Positions 53,070 through 61,914 of a DNA stretch of 64,000 bases are shown in pieces. The translations under genes were made by a program, and so were the position numbers. The stretch lies in NCBI RefSeq assembly GCF_019739195.1, contig NZ_JAHHDS010000003.1:992001-1056000 (forward strand). Direction: 5' to 3'. Every line of letters starts with the position of its first letter. The stretch's first letter is position 1. Below the pieces are notes generated by a model that saw nothing but the letters and a program-made list of their open reading frames with translations, was not told the DNA's origin and ran no database searches. The DNA is from Microcella sp. GTDB taxonomy: Bacteria > Actinomycetota > Actinomycetes > Actinomycetales > Microbacteriaceae.

Positions 53070-54915
53070 CGCCGCCTCTCTCGCGCTTGCCGCGCGATTG
53101 CGCGATCTCGACGATGAGCGCGTCGCCCGCGTGATTCGCGAGCGCTCGATCACGCCGAGCACGCTACGTGATGTGTTCGATCTCGCTGAGGCGCTGCTCG
53201 ACCCGGCCGCGATCGCGCTCGCGCTGGCCTCGCTGACCCGCTCCTCGCTCACCGTTCTCGCTACCGCCGCGCAGCTCGACGAGGGCGCGGCGCTCACCGA
53301 TCTAGCCGCCCGCCTCGACCGCACGACCGAGCAGGTGGCGCTCGATCTCGCTCCGGCGACGGATGCCCTGCTCGCCGACCTCGCCGACGCGCGGGTGACG
53401 GTCTGGCCGGCTGTGACCGCCGAACTCGCCGCGTGGCCTGCGCGCGGCCTGCCGAGTCTCGACGAGCTGCGGTCGGCAGCCGCGCTGCCGATGCCCGCCG
53501 AACTGGACGCGGCCGCGCGCACCGCTCTCGACCGCACTGCGGCCGAGAGTGCCTTCACCACGACGGTGGCGGTCACCGAGGTGGTGCTCGCTTTGGGCGA
53601 TGTGCCCGGGCGGCTGCTGGCGCGAGGCGGTCTCGCGCTACCTGACGCCAAGCGCCTGGCGGCGGCGGCGGGGTGCGAGACCGACGAGGTCACCGCCCTG
53701 GTCGACCTGGCAGCGCTCGCCGGTCTTGTCGACGAGCTCGACGGCACGTGCCGATCTACCGACTCCGGAGACGAGTGGCGTCGCCGCGGGCCGACCGAGC
53801 GCTGGGCGCACCTGGCCCGATCGTGGCACGCGTCACTGCCTGCCGAGGTGGCAGAACTGCTGCGTGACCAGGTCGATGCAGACTGGGGGGCGGCACTGAT
53901 CACCGCGACGACCTGGCTCTTCCCGGCGGGCTCTGAGCCGCTGCGCGAGCGCCTGCGCCGGCGCGGTGTGCAGGCAGAGCGGCTCGGCATCGCCGTGGCG
54001 GGGCGAGCCAGCAGCATCGGTCGAGCGCTCGTCACCGCCGATTCGTCGAGCGCGGCCGCCGTGCTGGCGCCGCTCGTGCCGCCCGAGGTCGATCAGGTCT
54101 ACCTGCAGCACGACCTGACGATCGTGTCGCCGGGGCCGCTCAAGGGCGAGCTCGACGAGCGACTGCGCCGAGTGGCCGACGTCGAGAGCAGCTCGCTCGC
54201 CGGGCGCTATCGCATCACGGCCGAGAGTGTCACCCGCGCGATCGCGATCGGCGAGACGGCCACGACGCTCACCGGCTTCCTGTCGGCAATCTCGCTCACC
54301 GGGGTTCCGCAGCCGCTCGCTTACCTCATCGACGAGACCGCCCGCCGATACGGTGCCGTTCGCGTCGGCAGCCTCGAGCATGACGAGGCCGCCGAGCTCG
54401 GCGCGCGCACCGGGGTGCGCAGCGATGACCCCGTGCTGCTCGAGGCCATGCTCGTCGATGCGGCAACAGCGCCTCTCGCACTGCGTCGCGCAGGAGCGTT
54501 CAGGCTCATCAGCCGCCACGATGCGGCTGTGGTGCTCTGGACCCTCATCGACGCACGTTACCCCGCCGCCTCTGAGGAGGGCACCGCGACCCCCGAACGA
54601 CCTGGCCGCGCCCGCACGCGCCCGACGACACCCGCCGTCGACACGAGCGTGGCGGCGGCGGTCGAGCGCATCCGCAGCGGCTCGACGGTCGGCATCGACG
54701 GCGACGGTGCCTGGGTGGCCCGACAGTGGGAGCTTGCCCTGCGCGGCAAACTCTCGGTGCGCGCGACGGTGACGCTGCCCGACGGCAGCGAGCGCTCGTT
54801 CGACCTCGAGCCGACGGGCATCGCCGCCGGACGAGTGCGAGGTCGCGACAAGGCGGCCGACATCGAGCGCACTCTGCCGGTGAAGAGCATCACCGCCCTC
54901 GAACCTCTCGAGTAG
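53056..54915 (+). CDS. Helicase-associated (XPB partner) protein
   Basis: 619 residues. Mostly helical with several small winged-helix-like units (RDLDDERVARVIRERSITPS, LAYLIDETARRYGAVRVGSL) and a C-terminal segment VERIRSGSTVGIDGDGAWVA followed by LPVKSITALEPL. This is the actinobacterial protein with a helicase_C_3 (PF13625) region that sits beside the XPB-like helicase. No helicase motifs of its own. It probably loads or regulates that helicase; direct function is unproven. Confidence 0.8.
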   Translation: MPATSAASLALAARLRDLDDERVARVIRERSITPSTLRDVFDLAEALLDPAAIALALASLTRSSLTVLATAAQLDEGAALTDLAARLDRTTEQVALDLAPATDALLADLADARVTVWPAVTAELAAWPARGLPSLDELRSAAALPMPAELDAAARTALDRTAAESAFTTTVAVTEVVLALGDVPGRLLARGGLALPDAKRLAAAAGCETDEVTALVDLAALAGLVDELDGTCRSTDSGDEWRRRGPTERWAHLARSWHASLPAEVAELLRDQVDADWGAALITATTWLFPAGSEPLRERLRRRGVQAERLGIAVAGRASSIGRALVTADSSSAAAVLAPLVPPEVDQVYLQHDLTIVSPGPLKGELDERLRRVADVESSSLAGRYRITAESVTRAIAIGETATTLTGFLSAISLTGVPQPLAYLIDETARRYGAVRVGSLEHDEAAELGARTGVRSDDPVLLEAMLVDAATAPLALRRAGAFRLISRHDAAVVLWTLIDARYPAASEEGTATPERPGRARTRPTTPAVDTSVAAAVERIRSGSTVGIDGDGAWVARQWELALRGKLSVRATVTLPDGSERSFDLEPTGIAAGRVRGRDKAADIERTLPVKSITALEPLE

Positions 54916-54928
54916 TCGCGCTCTGCGC

Positions 54929-55004
54929 GTTCGCAACTCAGGCTGAGACGGCATATGTGTCGGATGAACCGGTCACCGTGGCACCCTCAGCCTGAGTTGC
55001 GAAC
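54929..55004. repeat. Perfect 19-bp inverted repeat
   Basis: GTTCGCAACTCAGGCTGAG (54929-54947) and its exact complement (54986-55004) flank 38 bases in the gap between two genes of the same strand. Size and symmetry suggest a mobile intergenic repeat (MITE- or REP-like) rather than a terminator; no target-site duplication is evident. Confidence 0.8.
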
Positions 55005-55040
55005 AGGGGCTCTCAGCCGCGCCGCCTAGACTGGCCCGTT

Positions 55041-56690
55041 ATGAATCCCGACGGGCCCCTCATCGTTCAGAGCGACCGCACGGTGCTGCTCGAGGTCGCC
55101 AACCCGAGGGCCGACGAGGCGCGCCACGCCCTCGCGGTGTTCGCCGAGCTCGAGCGCGCGCCCGAGCACGTGCACACCTATCGCATCACCCGACTCGGGC
55201 TCTGGAACGCGCGTGCCGCCGGCCACGAAGCCGACGAAATGCTCGCTGTTCTCGACCGCTACGCCAAGTTTCCGGTGCCGCAGTCGGTGTCGACCGACAT
55301 CACCGAGACGGTCGGTCGCTACGGCCGTCTGATCATCGTGCGCAACGACGAGGGCACACTCGTGCTGCGGTCGACGGATGCTGCGGTGCTCACTGAGATC
55401 GCCGCCAATAAGAAGGTGGCCCCGTTGCTCACGCGGCGCATCGACCACGCAGCCTTCGAGCTTGCACCGTGGGCACGCGGTCAGATCAAGCAAGAGCTCG
55501 TGAAGATCGGCTGGCCGGCCGAAGACCTTGCGGGCTACACACCCGGCACCCCGCACGAGATCGACCTTGACACGAGCGAATGGGGTCTGCGGCCCTACCA
55601 GCAGCAGGCGATCGACCAGTTCTTCGTCGGCGGTTCGGGCGTCGTGGTGCTGCCCTGCGGCGCTGGCAAGACCCTCGTGGGCGCCGGAGCCATGGCCGAG
55701 GCCGACACGACCACCCTCATTCTGGTGACCAACACCGTCTCGGCGCGGCAGTGGCGAGCCGAGCTGCTCGCCCGCACGAGCCTCACTGAAGACGAGATCG
55801 GCGAGTACTCGGGCCAGGTGAAAGAGGTCAAGCCGGTCACGATCGCGACCTACCAAATTCTCACCGCCAAGCGAAAGGGCGAGTACGCCCACCTCGCTCT
55901 GCTCGATGCCCTCGACTGGGGGCTCATCATCTACGACGAGGTGCACCTGCTGCCGGCGCCCGTCTTCAAGCTCACGGCCGAGCTGCAGGCCCGCCGTCGT
56001 CTGGGCCTCACGGCGACGCTCGTGCGCGAAGACGGTCGAGAGGGCGACGTCTTCAGCCTCATCGGCCCTAAGCGCTTCGATGCTCCGTGGAAAGAGATCG
56101 AGGCGCAGGGCTACATCTCGCCGGCCAGTTGCTTCGAGGTGCGCATCGACCTGCCCGCGAGCGAGCGCCTCGAGTATGCGGCGAGCGCTGACGATCAGCG
56201 ATACCGGCTCGCGGCGACAGCACCAGCCAAGCTCGGGGTCGTGAAGCGTCTGGTGAAGCAGCACGACGGCGAGCGCATCCTCATCATCGGGCAGTATCTC
56301 GACCAGATCGACGAGCTCGCCGAAGCGCTCGGCGTGCCCCAGCTGACCGGAGCGACCTCGGTCGACGAGCGCGAACGGCTCTATCAAGAGTTTCGGGATG
56401 GCCGCACACCGGTGCTCGTCGTCTCGAAGGTCGCCAACTTCTCGATCGACCTACCCGAGGCCACGGTCGCGATACAGGTGTCGGGTTCGTTCGGCTCACG
56501 GCAAGAAGAGGCGCAGCGCCTCGGGCGCCTGCTGCGGCCGAAGCAGAGCGGTATTCCGGCGAGTTTCTACACGCTTGTCGCGCGCGACACCGTCGATCAA
56601 GACTTCGCGCAGAACCGCCAGCGCTTTCTCGCCGAGCAGGGCTACAGCTACACGATTCTTGACGCTGACCAGATCGCGAAGGCCGCCTGA
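55041..56690 (+). CDS. XPB-type DNA repair helicase
   Basis: 549 residues. Superfamily 2 helicase: N-terminal domain (about 1-175), Walker A LPCGAGKTL, DEAH-type box YDEVHLLP, motif III GLTATLVREDGREGD (with the RED element of XPB), a second RecA-like domain with LIIGQYLDQIDELAEALGVP and QVSGSFGSRQEEAQRLGRLL with the arginine fingers. Unwinds DNA 3' to 5' and is linked to repair in Archaea and Actinobacteria. The 125 bases before it carry the 19-bp inverted repeat. Confidence 0.93.
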   Translation: MNPDGPLIVQSDRTVLLEVANPRADEARHALAVFAELERAPEHVHTYRITRLGLWNARAAGHEADEMLAVLDRYAKFPVPQSVSTDITETVGRYGRLIIVRNDEGTLVLRSTDAAVLTEIAANKKVAPLLTRRIDHAAFELAPWARGQIKQELVKIGWPAEDLAGYTPGTPHEIDLDTSEWGLRPYQQQAIDQFFVGGSGVVVLPCGAGKTLVGAGAMAEADTTTLILVTNTVSARQWRAELLARTSLTEDEIGEYSGQVKEVKPVTIATYQILTAKRKGEYAHLALLDALDWGLIIYDEVHLLPAPVFKLTAELQARRRLGLTATLVREDGREGDVFSLIGPKRFDAPWKEIEAQGYISPASCFEVRIDLPASERLEYAASADDQRYRLAATAPAKLGVVKRLVKQHDGERILIIGQYLDQIDELAEALGVPQLTGATSVDERERLYQEFRDGRTPVLVVSKVANFSIDLPEATVAIQVSGSFGSRQEEAQRLGRLLRPKQSGIPASFYTLVARDTVDQDFAQNRQRFLAEQGYSYTILDADQIAKAA

Positions 56691-56701
56691 GCGACGCAGC
56701 A

Positions 56702-56730
56702 CCGCCCAGCGACCCGACGACGCTGGGCGG
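56702..56730. terminator. Two-way terminator hairpin
   Basis: CCGCCCAGCG and CGCTGGGCGG pair perfectly over 10 bp with a 9-base loop between the convergent XPB and LPXTG genes. Confidence 0.7.
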
Positions 56731-56737
56731 CTACCTT

Positions 56738-59041
56738 CTACGCCGTTCGACGTGACAGTCGAACGACTGCCCCGAGGGTGATGAGCAGCAGGGCGATAGC
56801 GGCCGCACCTGCGGGATCAGCGCCCGTGACCGGCAGTGTGGCGGCGAGGTCGCCCGCCTCTGGCTCGGGCTCTGCAGCGGGCGACACGACGAAGACGAAC
56901 TCCACGCTGTCTTCGATTCTGGTGTCGTTCGAGACGGCGATCAGTGCCGAGGTGGTCGAGGTCTCGGTCGGGGTACCCGAGATCTCGCCCGTCGTCTCAT
57001 TGAGCTCGAGACCTGCGGGCAGTGCGCCGATGACGAGGGTGAAGAAGAACGGCGCCGTGCCGGTGACGGGGATCATGAAGCTGTACGGCACGCCGACGGT
57101 TGCTGTTGGCGGGAGGGCCGTGCCGATCTCAGGTGCTTCCAGCACCTCGATCGAGACCGGTAGAGTCGCCGGGCTGCCGACACCATTCGAGGCCTCCACC
57201 GTGAACGTGAACACTCCCGCCGCGGTCGGAGCGCCCGTCAGGTCACCCGTTGTCTCATCGAGGTCGAGTCCTGGAGGAAGCGAACCACCGCTGACCGAGA
57301 ACGTCGCTGCGGGGTAGCCAGTCGCGGTGAACTCGAACGAGTACGACTCGCCGACAACACCGTCGTCAGCAATTCCGTTCGTGAAGGCCGGAGCCGCGGG
57401 GGCGGGCTCAATCTCGACCGTGTACTCGGCCGTGTCATCAGCGCCGACGCCGTTGGTCGCGATGATCGTGAACGTGAAGGAGCCAGCGGTCGTGGGCGAA
57501 CCATCGATCAGGCCCGATGTCGGGTCGAGGCTCAGACCAGGTGGAAGGCTGCCGGTCACCGAGAACGTCGCTGCGGGGCTGCCACCAGCGGTGACAGTGT
57601 GACTGTAGGCAGAGCCAACGACACCGCTCGGGGGTGAACCCGAGGTGATCGACGGGGCCTCGTCGATGTCGATGCTGATGGTCTCGACATCACTGCCTGA
57701 GTCGTTCGTCACGGTGAACTCGGGGGTGTACGAGCCAGAGGCCGTCGGTGTTCCGGAGAGTTCGCCGGTGCTGGGGTCGAGCGTGATGCCCGGCGGGAGG
57801 CCCGTCGCCGAATACGCCAATGTCGGGTCGCCCGTCGCGGCGATGGACGCGGTGTAGGGCGTGCCGACGAGACCATCGACCAGCGTCGTCGTCGTGATCG
57901 TCGGTGGATCGGCGATGAACAGGTCGAGCGTCACGTCGTCAGAGTCGACGTCGTTGGTCGCTGTGATCGTCACCGAGAAGGTGCCGGCCTCGGTCGGGGT
58001 GCCTGAAATCGTGCCCGTCGACGGGCTGATCGTCAGACCGTCGGGCAGGTTGAGGGCACCGTAGGTGATCGGCGGCGTTCCGTACGATGAGATGGCCATC
58101 GAGTAGGCGGTGCCGCGAACTCCGTCATCGAGAGACGTCACCGTCAACTCTGGGCCTTCGGGGTCGCCGAAAACGAGGAACACCGAGGTGGACCCTACGT
58201 TGCTCTCGTCGTCGGTCGCGGTGATGCGCCACTCGAAGACCTCGCCCTGAACAAGGCCGAACTGCACGTCGAAGATGTTCGGCGCGATGGTGGCCGAACG
58301 CGCACCGCCCACGCCGACGGTGGGGGTCTCGGTGAAGCTGTCGCCGTCGTAGTGGAACGAGTATTCGACATCAATATCGCCAGCCGCCGTGGCATTGTCA
58401 GCGACCTCGACCTCGTAGTCGGTCGAGGCGGGAATAGGAATGGTCGAGCCGTCGGCGGGGCCGACGACCGTGATCGTCGGGTCAGTTGTATCGATCGGGT
58501 CGCCGGTGATTGTCATGCTGTCGACCTCGATGATCGGCATGGGGTCGGGTGAGGGCGTGACGTTTCCGAAGTTGAGCGTGACGCTCGCATCGTTATTCAC
58601 CGAGGCATCGAGGGGGTAGGTCTCGGTCACGAACCCGGCAGTGTCGGTCGTGCGATTCAGCGGAGTGAACGGAGTGCCACCGGGGTTGTAGTTGAAGAAG
58701 AAGACATGCCCGGCTGCCAGGTTCTCGACCCGATATCGGATGCTCACCTCAATGTTCTCGAAACCGCTGAAGTTCGCCGTGGTCGAGATCGATCCACCGC
58801 CGCCTGGCCCTCGCGACGCGATGGCGTTGCCGCCCGACGCGGACCAGAAGTTGACTGTCCAGCCGCTGAGGTCGTCGAAGTCGACCGTCGCAATCGTGTC
58901 GGCGTGTGCGGGCGCGACGACGGCCAGCGGAGCACCGACGCCCAAGACCAGTGCGACCAGCACGGCGAGGGCGCGTCGTGCTCGACCGGGTGGGCGGGCG
59001 GTATCGGGCAACGGGGCAAGAGTCGTTGTGGGCATGTCCAT
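56738..59041 (-). CDS. LPXTG surface protein with tandem Ig-like repeats
   Basis: 767 residues. Long signal peptide (about 20-48, ALAVLVALVLGVGAPLAVV). A lectin-like or carbohydrate-binding N-terminal domain (about 50-185: VDFDDLSGWTVNFWSASGGN), a fibronectin/Ig-like domain (about 187-290), then about five putative-Ig (He_PIG, PF05345) repeats, each with PPG(I/L)xLDPSTGxxSGTPT. The end is LPVTGADPAGAAAIALLLIT plus RLSRRTA, a complete sortase signal. Attached to peptidoglycan; likely adhesin or surface layer protein. ATG 59035 is a second possible start. Confidence 0.88.
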   Translation of the reverse strand: MDMPTTTLAPLPDTARPPGRARRALAVLVALVLGVGAPLAVVAPAHADTIATVDFDDLSGWTVNFWSASGGNAIASRGPGGGGSISTTANFSGFENIEVSIRYRVENLAAGHVFFFNYNPGGTPFTPLNRTTDTAGFVTETYPLDASVNNDASVTLNFGNVTPSPDPMPIIEVDSMTITGDPIDTTDPTITVVGPADGSTIPIPASTDYEVEVADNATAAGDIDVEYSFHYDGDSFTETPTVGVGGARSATIAPNIFDVQFGLVQGEVFEWRITATDDESNVGSTSVFLVFGDPEGPELTVTSLDDGVRGTAYSMAISSYGTPPITYGALNLPDGLTISPSTGTISGTPTEAGTFSVTITATNDVDSDDVTLDLFIADPPTITTTTLVDGLVGTPYTASIAATGDPTLAYSATGLPPGITLDPSTGELSGTPTASGSYTPEFTVTNDSGSDVETISIDIDEAPSITSGSPPSGVVGSAYSHTVTAGGSPAATFSVTGSLPPGLSLDPTSGLIDGSPTTAGSFTFTIIATNGVGADDTAEYTVEIEPAPAAPAFTNGIADDGVVGESYSFEFTATGYPAATFSVSGGSLPPGLDLDETTGDLTGAPTAAGVFTFTVEASNGVGSPATLPVSIEVLEAPEIGTALPPTATVGVPYSFMIPVTGTAPFFFTLVIGALPAGLELNETTGEISGTPTETSTTSALIAVSNDTRIEDSVEFVFVVSPAAEPEPEAGDLAATLPVTGADPAGAAAIALLLITLGAVVRLSRRTA

Positions 59042-59230
59042 CTTTCGTGCGTGTCGGGAGCAAGAGTCACGAGCTGCGGCGGCACCGCGCAGTCTCTGTT
59101 GACGCTAGGCACAGGGGCACAGGGGCACATCGCCCGAATGAGGTATTACTCACCTCTCGGCGTGCGATTGCTTAGAGTGAGAGATACCCGCCGCAGCTCG
59201 ATCGGGGTGACGCCAGAGAGAGGCCGCTGC

Positions 59231-60373
59231 ATGACCGCGATCTACCGACGCGCACTCGGCGCGCGGGCCGCTGAGGTGCTGCAGGCCAGGGTCACCATCG
59301 TGTGCGCGCCGCTGGGCTCGGGCAAGAGCACTCTGCTGCGCCAGTGGTTGCTCGACCTCGAGCCGCTCGCTGAAACGTTGCCGATCACCTGGCGCATCGA
59401 GCACAATCACCCGAGCGCGTTGCGCACGGCCATTGCCGAGGCGGCCTTGCCGGTGCTGCCGCAACTACAGTGGTCGCTCGACGATCACGCGAGCGGCGCC
59501 GATCTGGCGACCTTCTCGGCTGCTGTCGAGGGCTCGGCGCGCCGCCGGCCCGGCGTGCCCCTCGTCATCATGCTCGATGAGGTGCAGGTGCTCAGTGAGC
59601 CGAGCGTGCTGGGCATGATCGGGGCCGCGATCGAGCTGCTGCCAGAGAGTGTGCGGTTCGTGATCGCGACCGACGCGCCGATGCCGCTGCTGCTCTCACG
59701 ATTGCGACTGCATCACGGTGTCGTCGAGATCGGCCCGAATGAGCTCGCTTTCGACGAAGAGGAAGTGATCGATGCGGTCGGAGCCGAGCGCTCGACAGAG
59801 ACGCTCGAGCAAACCGGTGGCTGGGCCGCCGCAGTCGGCGCGGTTTCGCGAGGGGCCGACGCGCTCGACCATGTTCGTCACTACGTTCGTGACGAGCTTG
59901 TGCGCGGGCTCACCCCGCGGGCGCGCACGGTGTTGCTCGAAACCGCCGTGCTCTCAGAGATCTATCCGCCGACGGCCGACGTCGTGCGTGAGGCCGACGA
60001 CACCCTGGCCGGCCTTGACGAGCTCGGCGCTCGTGGTCGCCACCCTGTTCGCGCCGATACCGTCTGGCGGCACCCTCCCGTCGTGCGGGCCGCGCTTCTT
60101 GAGGTGCTCGACGACGAGTCGCCCGAACGGTTCGCCGAGCTCATGACTCGTGTTGCGGCGCTCAACGCTAGCCCCACGCCGCTGTCGCAGCGAGAGCTCG
60201 ACGTGCTCGTAGAGCTCGACGGCGATGCGTCGATCAGCACGATCGCGCAGTCGCTCTCGATCTCGTACCACACGGCTCGTGCCCACGCCCGGTCGATCTA
60301 CGCGAAGCTCGGCGTCTCGTCGCGCGCGGGAGCCGTTCGGCGCGCTCGCGACGCGGGTCTACTGCCCGACTAG
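59231..60373 (+). CDS. Compact NTPase-LuxR regulator
   Basis: 380 residues from the ATG at 59231 (GAGAGG upstream); the frame is open much further but antisense to the surface-protein gene. P-loop APLGSGKSTLLRQW near residue 24, Walker B VIMLDEVQV, then a helical region and a C-terminal LuxR HTH (LSQRELDVLVELDGDASIST, LSISYHTARAHARSIYAKLG). Layout like MalT/LAL regulators but without their TPR section, so about half size. Divergent from the LPXTG protein, its most likely target. Confidence 0.85.
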   Translation: MTAIYRRALGARAAEVLQARVTIVCAPLGSGKSTLLRQWLLDLEPLAETLPITWRIEHNHPSALRTAIAEAALPVLPQLQWSLDDHASGADLATFSAAVEGSARRRPGVPLVIMLDEVQVLSEPSVLGMIGAAIELLPESVRFVIATDAPMPLLLSRLRLHHGVVEIGPNELAFDEEEVIDAVGAERSTETLEQTGGWAAAVGAVSRGADALDHVRHYVRDELVRGLTPRARTVLLETAVLSEIYPPTADVVREADDTLAGLDELGARGRHPVRADTVWRHPPVVRAALLEVLDDESPERFAELMTRVAALNASPTPLSQRELDVLVELDGDASISTIAQSLSISYHTARAHARSIYAKLGVSSRAGAVRRARDAGLLPD

Positions 60374-60395
60374 CGCGAAACGCTCGGCCGCGCTG

Positions 60396-61124
60396 CTAGC
60401 CGCCGATCGCGGTCAGGATGCTCGCGCCGAGCTCGACCGGTTTCGTGAACTGCGGCCAGTGGCCGGTGGGTAGCTCGATGATCTCGAGCTGCCGCATAGC
60501 CGCCAGCTCGCCCGCCCACTCGCGCTCGTTCGCGATGGCCTGGCGAATGAGGTCGGCGGGGAACTCGCACGCGATGACCGTCACCGGCACCGAGAACCGC
60601 GCGTCGTCGTCGAGACGCGTCGGCTCGTGCGCGACGCCCACCGGCTCAGGCTTCGCGATCGCGCGAAACCGCTCGCGCAGCTCGTCATCGAGATCGGTGA
60701 GGTCTTCGGGCTCGAAGAGCGACCAGTCGGGCAACGGCACGCCGTCGCCCTCCACCGGCAGCTCGTCGTTGATGCACGTGCCGGCCGGCATGGGTATCGC
60801 GTCGACGAAGACGACGCGCTCGATGCGGCTCGGGCGGGCATCGGCGACGGCCCATGCGATCGTGCCGCCACCCGAGTGCCCGACGAGCACGACCGAGCCG
60901 GGGCCGTCGTCATCGGCACCATCGCCGCCGTCGAGCGCGTCGACGTAGGCGATCACAGCATCCACATGATCACGCAAGCCGATGCCTGCCAGGTCGGTGT
61001 CGCCCGGGCGCTTGCCGGGAAGGGTCGGAGTGTGCACGGTGTGGCCCGCTGCCATCAGTGTGGGCGTCACCTCGCCCCACGAATCGCCGTCGAGCCAGAA
61101 TCCCGCAATCAACACGATCTGCAT
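60396..61124 (-). CDS. Alpha/beta hydrolase
   Basis: 242 residues. Fold markers: QIVLIAGFWLDGDSWGEVTP with the oxyanion region, nucleophile elbow VLVGHSGGG (Ser), acid in VTVIACEFPADLIR and His in ELPTGHWPQFTKP. Homologous to the small hydrolase/esterase group of Abhydrolase_6; the acidic insertion GGDGADDDGPG is unusual. Substrate unknown. Convergent with the LuxR gene. Confidence 0.87.
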   Translation of the reverse strand: MQIVLIAGFWLDGDSWGEVTPTLMAAGHTVHTPTLPGKRPGDTDLAGIGLRDHVDAVIAYVDALDGGDGADDDGPGSVVLVGHSGGGTIAWAVADARPSRIERVVFVDAIPMPAGTCINDELPVEGDGVPLPDWSLFEPEDLTDLDDELRERFRAIAKPEPVGVAHEPTRLDDDARFSVPVTVIACEFPADLIRQAIANEREWAGELAAMRQLEIIELPTGHWPQFTKPVELGASILTAIGG

Positions 61125-61209
61125 GCCTGAACCGTAGTGCCGAGCGCCGACATCGCGACAGGGCGACGGCGTTCAGGAAACTTTCACCAAAAGCCCAGAG
61201 AATGCTCTC

Positions 61210-61902
61210 ATGGCTGACGGACCCAAGATTCTCATCGTTGACGACGAACCCAACATTCGCGACCTGCTCACCACGAGCCTTCGCTTCGCCGGCTTTGCCG
61301 TGCGCGCCGTCGGCAACGGAGCGCAGGCCATCTCGGCGGTGCTCGAAGAAGAGCCCGACCTCATCATCCTCGACGTGATGCTGCCCGACATCAACGGCTT
61401 CGGCGTCACCAAGCGGCTGCGGTCGAGCGGGTACACGAGCCCCATCCTCTTCCTCACGGCGAAAGACGACACCGACGACAAGATCATGGGTCTCACAGTC
61501 GGCGGTGACGACTACGTCACCAAGCCGTTCAGCCTCGACGAGATCGTCGCGCGCATCAAGGCCATTCTGCGTCGCACCATGCAAGAAGAAGACGACGCGA
61601 TCATTCGCGCTGGCGGCCTCACGATGGACCAGGACACGCACGAGGTCACGGTCGGCGACGAGGTGATCGAGCTCAGCCCCACTGAGTTCAAGCTGCTGCG
61701 ATACCTCATGCTCAACCCCAACCGCGTGCTGTCGAAGGCGCAGATTCTCGACCACGTGTGGGAGTACGACTTCAACGGCGACGCCGGCATCGTCGAGAGT
61801 TACATCTCATACCTGCGCCGCAAGCTCGACCCGCACACCGACGAGCCGCTCATTCAGACGAAGCGCGGTTTCGGCTACATGCTCAAGGCCGCCAAGCTCT
61901 AG
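61210..61902 (+). CDS. OmpR/PhoB-type response regulator
   Basis: 230 residues. Receiver with acidic pocket DDE (11-13), phosphoacceptor Asp55 in LIILDVMLPD, Thr83-region LFLTAKDD and Lys105 in YVTKPFSLDE. C-terminal winged helix: LSPTEFKLLRYLMLNPNRVL, GDAGIVESYISYLRRKLD and RGFGYML. Very close in pattern to PrrA/TcrA-type actinobacterial regulators. The sensor kinase follows after 12 bases. Confidence 0.95.
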   Translation: MADGPKILIVDDEPNIRDLLTTSLRFAGFAVRAVGNGAQAISAVLEEEPDLIILDVMLPDINGFGVTKRLRSSGYTSPILFLTAKDDTDDKIMGLTVGGDDYVTKPFSLDEIVARIKAILRRTMQEEDDAIIRAGGLTMDQDTHEVTVGDEVIELSPTEFKLLRYLMLNPNRVLSKAQILDHVWEYDFNGDAGIVESYISYLRRKLDPHTDEPLIQTKRGFGYMLKAAKL

Positions 61903-61914
61903 CCTTGGCACCTC

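Noticed and set aside
58352-60373. Long N-terminal extension of the LuxR regulator (open frame from 58706)
   Set aside because: It overlaps the surface-protein gene in antisense; ATG 59231 has a good ribosome binding site and the P-loop lies at a normal distance from it.
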